Positions 7,881-15,958 are shown, counted from the stretch's first letter. The stretch is 64,000 nt of DNA from Phascolarctobacterium_A sp902463975 (GCF_902463975.1 NZ_CABQHJ010000003.1:1-64000), one strand, 5' to 3'. Program-made: numbers and translations. Notes: generated by a model from the sequence alone, not told the origin.

Positions 7881-8282
7881 ATGGACTCCCGGGAGCTGAC
7901 CCGTGACGAGAAGAAGAAAATCCGTTCCCTTGTCACGGGAATGTGCGCCAACTATGACCGGAAAACGGGCCTGTGCCTGCCGCTGGACTGTGCCTGCTAT
8001 ATGCTGCACAAATGCTGGACAGGGGCGTACTGCCGCTATTTCCGGGAGGCCGTCCTGCCCCTCGCCCCGGAGCTTCTTGCGGCGCTGACCGTGGAAGGCA
8101 GTTCCCCGGAGCTTCGGGCCTGTGCAGTCTGCGGAAAGGCATTTTTGCCCGAGGGGCGTCAAGCCTACTGCTCCGACGCCTGCAAGGCCAAAGGGAACCG
8201 ACGGAAAAGCCGGGAACGCATGAGGAAAATGCGGGAGAAAAGGCCGGGCGGCTGTTACGATTTGCCGCCTCCAAAGGCTTGA
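7881..8282 (+). CDS. Cysteine-rich VLP domain protein
   Basis: A 133-residue protein with two Cys-rich parts: residues 20-55 (CANYDRKTGLCLPLDCACYML, then the YCRYFREAVLP motif) and residues 83-103 (CAVCGKAFLPEG...YCSDACKAKG), the latter like a treble-clef zinc finger, ending in a basic tail. It matches the Cys_rich_VLP proteins of Tn1549-type ICEs; function unknown, nucleic-acid binding plausible. ATG 7881 immediately follows the stop of the previous gene, so expression is probably coupled. A hairpin at 8309-8343 follows. Confidence 0.7.
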   Translation: MDSRELTRDEKKKIRSLVTGMCANYDRKTGLCLPLDCACYMLHKCWTGAYCRYFREAVLPLAPELLAALTVEGSSPELRACAVCGKAFLPEGRQAYCSDACKAKGNRRKSRERMRKMREKRPGGCYDLPPPKA

Positions 8283-8308
8283 CATTCCGGGCTTTTTTGA
8301 GGGTGTTT

Positions 8309-8343
8309 CCGGGGTGGGAATATCTTATTACATTCCTCCCCGG
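8309..8343 (+). promoter_or_regulatory. Intergenic hairpin after the VLP gene
   Basis: CCGGGGTGGGAAT and ATTCCTCCCCGG can pair around a 10-nt loop. There is no downstream T tract, so it may stabilise the upstream mRNA or attenuate transcription rather than terminate it. Confidence 0.4.
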
Positions 8344-8372
8344 TCTGCCCTCTTATTTCGTAACATCCAGCA

Positions 8373-8395
8373 CTTCGGGTCATGTTGGCCCGAGG
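8373..8395 (+). repeat. 23-bp ICE palindrome, copy 8
   Basis: CTTCGGGTC / ATGTT / GGCCCGAGG, shortly before AAAGGAGG of the TTG-started gene. Confidence 0.9.
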
Positions 8396-8414
8396 CACAG
8401 AAAGGAGGGATTTC

Positions 8415-9005
8415 TTGGAGACAGTACAAGGATATGTGATTTTGAAAGCTGCCACCTTTGAAACCGGACACGGCTTTGCGCTGGGGCATAATCCGGGAGC
8501 GCCGAGCCCCTTTGTGACCTGGCAGTTTACCGAGGGGGAAAACGGCCATCGGGATTACTACTGGGGCCGCTATGGAACCAGTCAGGCGTGGGCGCAGCGG
8601 GACTTTGACCGCCGGGTGGACGACTATCAGCAGTTTTACCATGCGGCGGTCAAGCATACCGAGCTGGGACCGGAGGGCGTTTACCGCTATTATTCCACCC
8701 AGCGGCCCGTGGACATAGGAACTTACCCGAAGCCGCCGGATAACCAGCCTCTTTCCATCGTCAACTACGATGACGACAGGCGGCGTCCTGTGGCAGACGG
8801 CAGGCTGATGGCATGGAGCGAACTGACCTACGCAAAGCCGCTGACCGAAAAGCAGATGGAGGATTATGAGCTGAAACCAGCACCGGGCAATCCTGACCGG
8901 GTGCGCCCATCCATTACTGCCCGGCTCAAAGATGAAACCAGAGGGCAGGAACCCCCGAAGGAACCCGGCCAGAAGCGAAACCATAAAAACCATGAGGAAC
9001 GATAA
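8415..9005 (+). CDS. Conserved ICE protein of unknown function, TTG start
   Basis: A 196-residue protein with the N-terminal motif YVILKAATFETGHGFALGHN, followed by WQF and a YYWGRYG segment, then a basic Pro/Lys/Asn-rich tail. No catalytic motif is visible. I have not named a function; similar proteins sit before the DUF4316/MobC genes of Tn1549-type ICEs. AAAGGAGG (8401-8408) is 6 nt before TTG 8415; the ATG at 8382 lies inside a palindrome copy and is unlikely to be used. Confidence 0.65.
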   Translation: METVQGYVILKAATFETGHGFALGHNPGAPSPFVTWQFTEGENGHRDYYWGRYGTSQAWAQRDFDRRVDDYQQFYHAAVKHTELGPEGVYRYYSTQRPVDIGTYPKPPDNQPLSIVNYDDDRRRPVADGRLMAWSELTYAKPLTEKQMEDYELKPAPGNPDRVRPSITARLKDETRGQEPPKEPGQKRNHKNHEER

Positions 9006-9017
9006 AGGAGGATCGCC

Positions 9018-9200
9018 ATGCACGAAAAAGACAACTATCTGAAAACCGCCGAGCTCTCCACAGAGCAGAACTGCAACATGATCGACGGCGTACCCAACAA
9101 CACGCCCATCCCGCCCACGCCCCCGGAGTTGGACGCAAAACCGCTGGATAAGGTAAAGGAGCCCAAAGAACGCCGGAAAGGCCGGGAGCTGGAACGCTGA
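9018..9200 (+). CDS. DUF4316-like small ICE protein
   Basis: A 60-residue hydrophilic protein containing NYLKTAELSTEQNCNMIDG, the signature I associate with DUF4316 proteins of these ICEs, followed by a Pro-rich stretch and a basic C-terminus. Function unknown. A ribosome site AAAGGAGG precedes ATG 9018. Its TGA overlaps the ATG of mobC (TGATG), indicating translational coupling and a possible part in the mobilisation complex. Confidence 0.6.
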   Translation: MHEKDNYLKTAELSTEQNCNMIDGVPNNTPIPPTPPELDAKPLDKVKEPKERRKGRELER

Positions 9201-9541
9201 TGGAGAACCGCAAGCGGAATGTCCATCTGCACGTCATGGTAACACCGGACGAGCTGGCGGCCATCCATGAGCGGATGGCCGAGGCGGGCATTTCCAACGC
9301 CGGGGCTTATGTACGGAAAATGGCTCTGAATGGGTATATCCTGCACATCGACCTTGCGCCCGTAAAAGAGCTGATCTCTCTGCAACGGCGCTGTTCTAAC
9401 AATCTCAATCAGGTTGCCATACACGCACATACCTATGGCGTGTACCCGGAGGAAATCGACGGATTGAAGCGGGACTATGAAAAGCTGTGGGGCGAGGTGT
9501 CAAAGGTGCTACGGGAGCTTTCCGAGCTGGTGGCAAAGTAA
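9200..9541 (+). CDS. mobC: MobC-type relaxosome protein
   Basis: A 113-residue protein with an N-terminal ribbon-helix-helix-like part (RNVHLHVMVTPDELAAIHERM, SNAGAYVRKMAL) and the motif LISLQRRCSNNLNQVA characteristic of bacterial mobilisation proteins (MobC). It should bind oriT and recruit the relaxase. In related ICEs the relaxase gene lies close behind mobC; here it is 4.8 kb away because two opposite-strand cargo blocks intervene. The start overlaps the DUF4316 stop, and a strong terminator follows at 9547-9585. Confidence 0.82.
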   Translation: MENRKRNVHLHVMVTPDELAAIHERMAEAGISNAGAYVRKMALNGYILHIDLAPVKELISLQRRCSNNLNQVAIHAHTYGVYPEEIDGLKRDYEKLWGEVSKVLRELSELVAK

Positions 9542-9546
9542 GACGA

Positions 9547-9585
9547 GGGCGGCAAACTCCTTAATTGGAGCTTGCCGCCCTTTTT
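9547..9585 (+). terminator. Rho-independent terminator after mobC
   Basis: Arms GGGCGGCAAACTCC and GGAGCTTGCCGCCC around a TTAATT loop are followed by TTTTT. It closes the plus-strand transfer operon just before cargo A. Confidence 0.85.
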
Positions 9586-9587
9586 CA

Positions 9588-9610
9588 CTTAGGACCATTA
9601 TGGCCCCAAG
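9588..9610 (+). repeat. 23-bp ICE palindrome, copy 9 (degenerate)
   Basis: CTTAGGACC / ATTAT / GGCCCCAAG, directly after the mobC terminator and at the left edge of cargo A. Confidence 0.65.
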
Positions 9611-9628
9611 TGACACTAATGAGAAACA

Positions 9629-11236
9629 TCATAATATGATTATATTTCCGCTATTTATGGATGCACAGAGTTTTTCAATGCAGGAAATAATATCTTTGGC
9701 TTCTCTTTTTCCTACATTAACATTATTGTGTACGATGTTATTGCGTATTTTTCTATACTTCTTTACTTTGTAAAGAGCTTCTTCATCTTCAGCATTATTC
9801 GTGTTTAACAAATTTAGGGATTCCATCAGAGAGATCCTTACAAAGTCGTACTTTCTGGATAAAGTTATTTCTAAAAACCTAAATGCCGCAATAACGGCAG
9901 CATTGTATTCACCCTTGTCAAACAGCCTCAAATAATCCTTTTCGGCTTCCGGTTCGTTTTTCTTGCCGTTATTGTGCGCTTGTAAAAAATCATTTAATGT
10001 GTCCACAAAATGCTTGTTATCACCATATAAATTATATTTGAAAAGATGTAGACTTTGTAAATCAAATGGCAAACTATCCGATTGATTTTCATCTACAATC
10101 AATATAGATAGCTTGTTCTTGCTCATTATGTTTCCTAATTCCCACATAATATTTGCGTTGTTACCAGAGAGATCAACAATGGTCATTGAAGCTTTTGAAA
10201 TCAGAGCGTCAGTCTTTCGTGTTATAATTTCGCCTGGCATTATAGTTTCGTCTAATGATATGGGAGAAATACCGTTATTGTATAATACAGGATATAGCAA
10301 ATCTTTAAGAAAGGATAATCTTTGATATGGTGCTGAAATATAACAAAGTCTATTATCCGTCTCTGGCATTTTTAATTCTTCGGAAGCCTTCTCGTTTGTG
10401 AACACCATTTGTTCGGGGAGCTTTTCATCAATAACTTGCTTAATCTCAGAAAAAAACTCATCCAAAATATCAGGATAGTCGGCTTTGTCACCCGGAAGAT
10501 TTATAACTTTAATATTTCTTCTCTCAAAACGTGCTATTTCTATGGGGCTGGCATCTACTAAAACTACATAAGCAGGAGTGCTTAGTTTCCCGAGGCGGGA
10601 ACCAATAATTTGCCACAGTGTTCTAATATCGCTGTCGTCAAAACTATATCCTATAAGTAATAGCGTTTTAGTAATAAATAGGTTGGATATGTATGTTGAT
10701 AAAATTTTGTTTTTATCAACATATATATCATAATCGTATTCGGTTATTACCATTCTTTCAGGATGATTAAAATCTCCATGCAGTTTAATAAGTTTAGTTC
10801 TTTCATGTGTGCTTATTGGAAGGCGCTCCTCTGAAACTACCATCGAAAAAGGAATGTGTTTCTCATTTAATGTTTGTTCAATGAGGAAATCAAAATTTGT
10901 CGTGCAAATAGTATCAAAATAAAGATCGCAAAATGTCCGATGTGTTTTTCCCGGCTTTAGATCATTAACATAGAGTTCTCTTGCCAAAAGTTCAATGAGC
11001 TTAGTCCTTGAAAACTCACTTTCAAACAACGATAATGCGTCAATGGCATTCGTATAAGTGTAATTGGGAATGTATGTTGCCACTTTTTTCCCGAGCCCTT
11101 CCCAATCTAAAATGCTCGCACCCTCTGGGGCAATAGCATTTTTTGAAAAGCCTGCCCCAACAAACGGAATAACTCTATTATCAATAAAATCTTCTTGTAA
11201 TGTCTTAGGAATATATTTCAAATATTTTCCGCTCAT
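9629..11236 (-). CDS. SIR2 - deoxyribosyltransferase-like - HEPN fusion, candidate anti-phage effector
   Basis: A 535-residue three-part protein. Residues 18-270 form a SIR2_2-type NAD-binding domain with GAG (27-29), TTN with N114, KLHG with H153 and GYSFDDSD (196-203). Residues 295-390 (LCYISAP, IVDLSGNNANIMWELG) resemble the nucleoside 2-deoxyribosyltransferase/SLOG fold. The C-terminus (430-530) is helical with RNNIVH (498-503), the R-x4-H motif of HEPN RNases. SIR2 domains in ThsA, DSR and short-Argonaute systems deplete NAD during phage infection; the same role here is inference. It is AT-rich, antisense to the ICE, has GGAGG before its ATG and no partner gene beside it. Confidence 0.82.
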   Translation of the reverse strand: MSGKYLKYIPKTLQEDFIDNRVIPFVGAGFSKNAIAPEGASILDWEGLGKKVATYIPNYTYTNAIDALSLFESEFSRTKLIELLARELYVNDLKPGKTHRTFCDLYFDTICTTNFDFLIEQTLNEKHIPFSMVVSEERLPISTHERTKLIKLHGDFNHPERMVITEYDYDIYVDKNKILSTYISNLFITKTLLLIGYSFDDSDIRTLWQIIGSRLGKLSTPAYVVLVDASPIEIARFERRNIKVINLPGDKADYPDILDEFFSEIKQVIDEKLPEQMVFTNEKASEELKMPETDNRLCYISAPYQRLSFLKDLLYPVLYNNGISPISLDETIMPGEIITRKTDALISKASMTIVDLSGNNANIMWELGNIMSKNKLSILIVDENQSDSLPFDLQSLHLFKYNLYGDNKHFVDTLNDFLQAHNNGKKNEPEAEKDYLRLFDKGEYNAAVIAAFRFLEITLSRKYDFVRISLMESLNLLNTNNAEDEEALYKVKKYRKIRNNIVHNNVNVGKREAKDIISCIEKLCASINSGNIIIL

Positions 11237-11408
11237 TGGTATTCCTCCGTTGCCCGCTTTTTAATAATTCTATCTCTTGCGTGCCTGTTCGTCAACTAAA
11301 GACTGGGTGTAGTAATACACTGGGGACAGGATTCACTAATCTTTTGCGACATTTATGTCCCCAGGCAGGCATGGTAAAATAGAGATAGAAAGAATAAAGG
11401 AGGTTTTG

Positions 11409-11702
11409 ATGATGAAGATACTGCTGAAAATATTGGTTGCGCCCTTCGTTCTGGCGCTGTCCCTTCTGGCGGTTCTGGTGGTGTTTCTGTTTGATATTTG
11501 TGCCTTCCTGTTGACGATTGCCTCCGTGATTCTGGCGGTGCTGGGTATCGCCCTCTTTTTCACGCCGACACCCATCGGCGGGATTGTATTTCTGTTCCTC
11601 GCCTTCCTCCTTTCGCCGTATGGGCTGCAAACGGCGGCGTGCTCTCTGCTTTGGGCACTGGACGGAGGAAAATTCGCTCTGTATCGGTTTCTGACAAGTT
11701 AA
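11409..11702 (+). CDS. CD1845 family ICE membrane protein
   Basis: A 97-residue, very hydrophobic protein with about three membrane segments (residues 5-30, 32-54, 58-78) that matches the small CD1845-type proteins found beside mobC and the relaxase in Tn1549-type ICEs. Function unknown. AAAGGAGG precedes ATG 11409. It is an isolated piece of ICE backbone, flanked by cargo A on the left and cargo B on the right, and is followed by a palindrome copy and its own terminator. Confidence 0.7.
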   Translation: MMKILLKILVAPFVLALSLLAVLVVFLFDICAFLLTIASVILAVLGIALFFTPTPIGGIVFLFLAFLLSPYGLQTAACSLLWALDGGKFALYRFLTS

Positions 11703-11725
11703 CTTCGGGTCAGCATGGCCCGAAG
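11703..11725 (+). repeat. 23-bp ICE palindrome, copy 10
   Basis: CTTCGGGTC / AGCAT / GGCCCGAAG, abutting the CD1845 stop, at the left edge of cargo B. Confidence 0.85.
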
Positions 11726-11728
11726 CGG

Positions 11729-11757
11729 GAAAGGGTGGCTTGAGGCCACCCTTTCCT
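11729..11757 (+). terminator. Terminator after the CD1845 gene
   Basis: GAAAGGGTGGC and GCCACCCTTTC pair around TTGAG; CTGCTTTATT follows. It overlaps the region between two convergent units (CD1845 and cargo B). Confidence 0.75.
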
Positions 11758-11760
11758 GCT

Positions 11761-12138
11761 TTATTCTATATCTACATACGAAAAAGATTGCGGGGCAAGT
11801 GTGATATTGTAATCTAATAAATCTCGTGGAGGATCAAATATTTCCACTTTTCCTAATTCATAGGCGTATGCTGTTTTGCACCCATGAAAATATTCCCGAT
11901 ATTTTTTTCTGCTAATGCCCGCGTTACTTTTAGTCTGTTCCCATAAGGTGGAGGGAGCTGCACAAATAGTCCCCAGTATTTCAACTTTTGCAACTACTTT
12001 CATTACCGGAGATGTGCTATATACAAGTAGAACAGAACTGTTACTGCGTGCTAGCCGTTTACGATATTCATATTTTTTTGTACCAGCCAATATCCTATCA
12101 ACATATTCTGGTTTTATTGATAATAGAATCGCCTTCAA
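11761..12138 (-). CDS. ASCH/PUA-like domain protein
   Basis: A 125-residue single-domain protein opening MKAILLSIKPEYVDRILAGTKKYEYRKR, the typical ASCH-domain start in which the basic KYEYRK element lines a nucleic-acid binding cleft. ASCH proteins are PUA-like folds that bind RNA, and some hydrolyse modified nucleosides. It is the last gene of a three-gene minus-strand operon, 13 nt after the PIN-GNAT-EVE gene, which itself ends in another PUA-like domain. A role in sensing modified nucleic acid or as an antitoxin is inference. Confidence 0.72.
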   Translation of the reverse strand: MKAILLSIKPEYVDRILAGTKKYEYRKRLARSNSSVLLVYSTSPVMKVVAKVEILGTICAAPSTLWEQTKSNAGISRKKYREYFHGCKTAYAYELGKVEIFDPPRDLLDYNITLAPQSFSYVDIE

Positions 12139-12151
12139 AATTAAATCCTCA

Positions 12152-13672
12152 TCATTCTACATACTTAATTTCCGTCTCAGAATCGTGCATAATCTGATTA
12201 TATTGTTCATCACTCAATTTCATAAACGATCTAGGCCCCCTTGGAGCACACACAATGTCATGGTCCCAAAGGTAGCCCAATGTTAATCTTTTGCTCAGGC
12301 TTTTGACAAATATAAATTTTAACACTTTTAAATTACGCCTATGATCACGCCAAAAGCCTTTCAATTCTTCGGTAGAAAAGACACTTCGATTCTGACAGAT
12401 ACTAAGCAGTTCCTCCTGAGAATGAATATTGCTAATAATTTCATCCACCATAGCGACTGTTGTAACAACCGAAGTATATTTTTTATTTGAACCTTCGGGG
12501 CCTGTTCGATAAAACAGAATTAAATCACCGGGCTTTACACCATTTCCGGGAGCCCACGAGATATAGACCTTTTGTAATGCATACCTATGAGGTTCTCTTC
12601 CGAGAAAATCAATTTTATTCTCGTTGTTCAGTTTGGAATCCGGGAGTAGTGTGGTGTGATATTGTGGGAAAATCGGCAAAATATACTTATTGCAATTATA
12701 CTGAATGTTGGGAAAGTTTTTGCGAAAAGAAATATTATGATCAAAATCTTTCATCCTTTTTACTAAAACTTGTTCTTCTTTCCCGTTTCCAATTTTTACT
12801 CCATATTCAGTGAAGCCCCACCTTTTCAGTAATGCAGCCAAAGCGGACAGTTCTTCTCTATCTGTATAGAGTGTTACATAAATTTCGTCAACATTGCGTT
12901 GTAAGGCATTGTCAAAAATAATTTTAACAAAACGCTCACCCAACCTAAATCCGGTAGATTCAACTTTAAATGTTCCTACTTTTAATCTGCGCATCGGTTT
13001 AAAGGGCGGAACAATATCTGAGTAATTCTCATCGACACCTTCTGTTTTTAAGTAGAGGAATCCCAGTACTTTTCCAGCATCCGTATTACATATGTAAGCT
13101 TCTTCATCGCACTTGCGAGCAAACCACTTATCAAATCCTGGATAAGCGATACGGAAACTGTCAAAGAAAGAATCGGTTAAATCAACATTTCCGAAATAGG
13201 TTTTTTCAACGGCAAGCATTTTATATTCAATGAGACTTGGGTTTTCAGCCGTCGCTGCACTGATAAATGCATTTATTGAAAAAACTCTGTCACTCAAACC
13301 TAGCTTTATAGCTTTATTTCTTAGTCTCCGATCCTCCGTGATTAGTATGTCAACTCTGTTTGAATATACTTCAAACAATAGGCAATCATCAATCATGTCA
13401 TTTTGCGATTTTTCCGGAATTCCGATCAATTCTAAAAAAGAATCGTCTGGTTCCTTAATGGTTTTGATTACCTCATATGATTCCAGCTTTACCGAAATAG
13501 CCTCTTGCGTTTCTGGATCTCGATATTTTTTTATTTCGGATATAGAGTATGGATGGATTACTTTATCATATTTTAACTTATCCAACCATCGAAAAAGGTG
13601 GCCAATACTATAATTGGAAACACGCTTGTTTTCTCTATGGATGATTATATTTGTGTCAAGCAAAGCTCTCAT
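12152..13672 (-). CDS. PIN - GNAT - EVE-like fusion protein
   Basis: A 506-residue protein of three domains. Residues 1-140 are a PIN nuclease with acidic residues D6 (LLDTN), E46 (SISEI), D95/D96 (NDMIDD) and D114 (ITEDRRL). Residues 155-310 resemble a GNAT acetyltransferase, with RFVKIIFDNALQ and YVTLYTDREEL before LKRWGF. Residues 365-500 (KVYISWAPGNGVKPGDLILFYRTG) form an EVE/PUA-like module, a reader of modified bases or RNA. The start at 13672 is chosen because its ATG overlaps the TGA of the upstream kinase gene (ATGA); the longer frame to 13705 is less likely. PIN plus GNAT suggests toxin-type tRNA or mRNA targeting. Confidence 0.8.
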   Translation of the reverse strand: MRALLDTNIIIHRENKRVSNYSIGHLFRWLDKLKYDKVIHPYSISEIKKYRDPETQEAISVKLESYEVIKTIKEPDDSFLELIGIPEKSQNDMIDDCLLFEVYSNRVDILITEDRRLRNKAIKLGLSDRVFSINAFISAATAENPSLIEYKMLAVEKTYFGNVDLTDSFFDSFRIAYPGFDKWFARKCDEEAYICNTDAGKVLGFLYLKTEGVDENYSDIVPPFKPMRRLKVGTFKVESTGFRLGERFVKIIFDNALQRNVDEIYVTLYTDREELSALAALLKRWGFTEYGVKIGNGKEEQVLVKRMKDFDHNISFRKNFPNIQYNCNKYILPIFPQYHTTLLPDSKLNNENKIDFLGREPHRYALQKVYISWAPGNGVKPGDLILFYRTGPEGSNKKYTSVVTTVAMVDEIISNIHSQEELLSICQNRSVFSTEELKGFWRDHRRNLKVLKFIFVKSLSKRLTLGYLWDHDIVCAPRGPRSFMKLSDEQYNQIMHDSETEIKYVE

Positions 13673-14208
13673 AATTTTGGGCCCCTTTCTATATAAGATA
13701 AGCAACTCGTAATATCAGTTTCATCAAAAAGCATATGATGAACATAGAGATTACAATTTATGCTTGTAGCAATCTCATGTGCCTTTTCGTGTTCTGCTTT
13801 TTGTAAAAGTAAAATTTGACTTTCGGAATACTCTTTTTTATCTCGCATCGACAAATTTTTTATAATTTGTGAGGACGAGGCCTCTAGCAAAAGTATGGTT
13901 TCTATTTCCAGATCATAGAACACCCTACTCGGCAAAGTATCAACATTACCATTTATGTCAAATATGCAAAAATGTCCGGCAAGAATAATACTAGGGGTCG
14001 ATTTCAGAAGTTGCTTGACTTGTGAGGCCAAAATATTCTGATTAGCATCTTTGTCTCTAACCACTTTATTTGCTCCATAAGTTTCACCGTTGACCGCACT
14101 AATGAGATCACCGGCAGAAAAATCTGGGATTTTTAATGCAGTTGACAATTTATTACATAATGTGCTTTTCCCTAAACCGTAAGTCCCGGCAACAAATATC
14201 GTCCCCAT
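13669..14208 (-). CDS. P-loop nucleotide kinase-like ATPase
   Basis: A 179-residue protein with Walker A GTYGLGKST (residues 8-16), then DFSAGDLIS resembling the adenylate-kinase/AAA_17 substrate lid region, a central Asp in YDLEIETILLL and a basic LSMRDKKEY lid. It is probably a small nucleotide or RNA kinase. First gene of the minus-strand operon with the PIN-GNAT-EVE and ASCH genes; its stop overlaps the next start (ATGA). Base composition is far more AT-rich than the ICE backbone. Confidence 0.72.
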   Translation of the reverse strand: MGTIFVAGTYGLGKSTLCNKLSTALKIPDFSAGDLISAVNGETYGANKVVRDKDANQNILASQVKQLLKSTPSIILAGHFCIFDINGNVDTLPSRVFYDLEIETILLLEASSSQIIKNLSMRDKKEYSESQILLLQKAEHEKAHEIATSINCNLYVHHMLFDETDITSCLSYIERGPKL

Positions 14209-14298
14209 ATGTATAACCCCCGTTTAACAATCCTTTATTGTATATATTTTACATCAAAATCAAGTTGGAGTCTATCGTGTTTTTGGCAAATATCTTAT

Positions 14299-14321
14299 GT
14301 TCGGGCCATGTTGGCCCGAAG
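14299..14321 (+). repeat. 23-bp ICE palindrome, copy 11
   Basis: GTTCGGGCC / ATGTT / GGCCCGAAG, at the right edge of cargo B, upstream of the relaxase. Confidence 0.9.
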
Positions 14322-14373
14322 TCGGGGCGGTCTGAATGGGCCGCCCCTTTCTCATAGAAAGGAGGAATGATTT

Positions 14374-15789
14374 TTGGCTACCACAACTTTGTTACAGCGC
14401 CATGCGGGCGAAGGCGAAACGATTGCTGAGGCTATCCGGGATTGTCTGGACTATGGCAAGGACCCGGAGAAAACAGAAAGCGGAAAGTATATCTCCGCTT
14501 ATGAATGTGATCCGGCCACCGTGGCGGACGAGTTCCTTTTGGCAAAGGCCAGCTATGCCGCTATGACGGGCCGGGAACAGAAGAAAGAAAATAATGTGCT
14601 GTGCTATCAGATACGACAATCCTTCTATCCGGGCGAGATCACCCCGAAGGAGGCGAACCGTATCGGCTATGAGCTGGCTATGTGCTGGACAAAGGGGCGG
14701 CACGCTTTTATCGTTACCACGCACACCGATAAGCAGCACATCCATTGTCACATTTATTACAACTCCACCACCCTTGACTGCACCCGGAAATTCCGAAATT
14801 TTTGGGGCTCCAGCTTCGCCCTTCGGCGGCTCTCTGACAGGCTGTGCCTTGAAAACGGGCTGTCCATCGTGGAGAACCCGAAGCCCCGGAGCAAGAGCAA
14901 GTATCGGAACTATGGGGAGTGGCAGAAAGACCGGAAAGGGCCGCTTTCCTATCAGGACCGACTGCGCCTTGCTATTGATACTGCGCTGGCGGAACGCCCC
15001 GCTGATCTGGACGAATTTCTCAATTTGATGAAGCGGGCCGGGTATGAGGTCAAGACGGTTCGGGGCGGCGGTATCAGTTTCCGGCTGACCGGGCAAGGGC
15101 AGGAACGCTTCACCCGTCTGCGTGCCTCCACGCTGGGGGACAGCTACGACTTGCAAGATGTTCTGGCCGCCATTGAGGGCAAAGAAAAACGCCCCGGGCA
15201 CTCGGAACGGAAAATCAGTCTGGCGGTGGATATTCAAGCGAAGCTGGCTGCCGGTAAGGGGCCGGGCTATGAGCGGTGGGCGAAGGTGTTCAACATCAAG
15301 CAGATGGCCGCCGCCCTCGCCTATATACAGGACAATGGCCTGACCGATTATGAGCAGTTGGCACAGAAAGCCACCGAGGCAGCAGACCGTTTTCATGCCA
15401 TTTCCGAGCAGATCAAGCAGACGGAACAGGCCATGAAAACCAATGCCGGGCTAAAGGCCGCAACGGTTCAGTATGCCAAAACCCGTCCAGTCTTTGAGCA
15501 GTATAAGGCGACGAAGTACAGCCGAAAATTCCTTGCGGAGCATGAGGCCGACCTTGAACTGTACCGGGCTGCACAAGCGGAAATGCGCTCTCTGCTGGGC
15601 GGGGCGAAGCTCCCTAAAATGGATGTGCTGAAGGAGGAAGGCCGCAAGCTCACAGCAAAGAAAAAACAGCTCTATGGAGAATACCAGAAGGCACGACGGG
15701 ATATGCAGGAGATCGTCACGATCAAGGCGAACATTGACACTCTGATGGGCTACACCGGGCCGGGACGAAAGCAGGAAAAGGAGCGTTAA
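14374..15789 (+). CDS. MobP-type relaxase, TTG start
   Basis: A 471-residue conjugative relaxase. The N-terminal nuclease domain has the metal-binding histidine cluster HTDKQHIHCHI (about residues 126-136) and the downstream signature TLDCTRKFRNFWGSS; a Tyr in the CLDYGKDPEKT segment is a candidate nucleophile. The rest is helical, with coiled coil to the C-terminus. It should nick oriT and pilot the strand into the recipient with MobC and the coupling protein. TTG 14374 is 8 nt after AAAGGAGG (14358-14365); the nearby ATG is out of frame. It follows cargo B and a palindrome copy. Confidence 0.88.
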   Translation: MATTTLLQRHAGEGETIAEAIRDCLDYGKDPEKTESGKYISAYECDPATVADEFLLAKASYAAMTGREQKKENNVLCYQIRQSFYPGEITPKEANRIGYELAMCWTKGRHAFIVTTHTDKQHIHCHIYYNSTTLDCTRKFRNFWGSSFALRRLSDRLCLENGLSIVENPKPRSKSKYRNYGEWQKDRKGPLSYQDRLRLAIDTALAERPADLDEFLNLMKRAGYEVKTVRGGGISFRLTGQGQERFTRLRASTLGDSYDLQDVLAAIEGKEKRPGHSERKISLAVDIQAKLAAGKGPGYERWAKVFNIKQMAAALAYIQDNGLTDYEQLAQKATEAADRFHAISEQIKQTEQAMKTNAGLKAATVQYAKTRPVFEQYKATKYSRKFLAEHEADLELYRAAQAEMRSLLGGAKLPKMDVLKEEGRKLTAKKKQLYGEYQKARRDMQEIVTIKANIDTLMGYTGPGRKQEKER

Positions 15790-15823
15790 AGTTATGAAAA
15801 TAAGGAGCAAAGCGACGCTGACA

Positions 15824-15846
15824 CTTCGGGCCATGTTGTCCCGAAG
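15824..15846 (+). repeat. 23-bp ICE palindrome, copy 12
   Basis: CTTCGGGCC / ATGTT / GTCCCGAAG, after the relaxase and before the branched inverted repeat. Confidence 0.85.
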
Positions 15847-15854
15847 ATACGGGT

Positions 15855-15933
15855 TTGGGGCGATCCCCAACAAGCCGCCTTTGTGCCACTTGTGGCCACA
15901 GAGGCATTGCTTGCCACTTAGCGGCAGCCCCAA
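15855..15933 (+). other. Long branched inverted repeat downstream of the relaxase
   Basis: TTGGGGC (15855-15861) pairs with GCCCCAA (15927-15933); inside, GCCGC pairs with GCGGC (15921-15925) and GCCACTTGTGGC (15884-15895) forms a small hairpin. Could be a structured RNA or part of a nicking or binding region; no function is assigned. Confidence 0.4.
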
Positions 15934-15958
15934 AAATGGCGCAAAAAAACAGAGGCCC

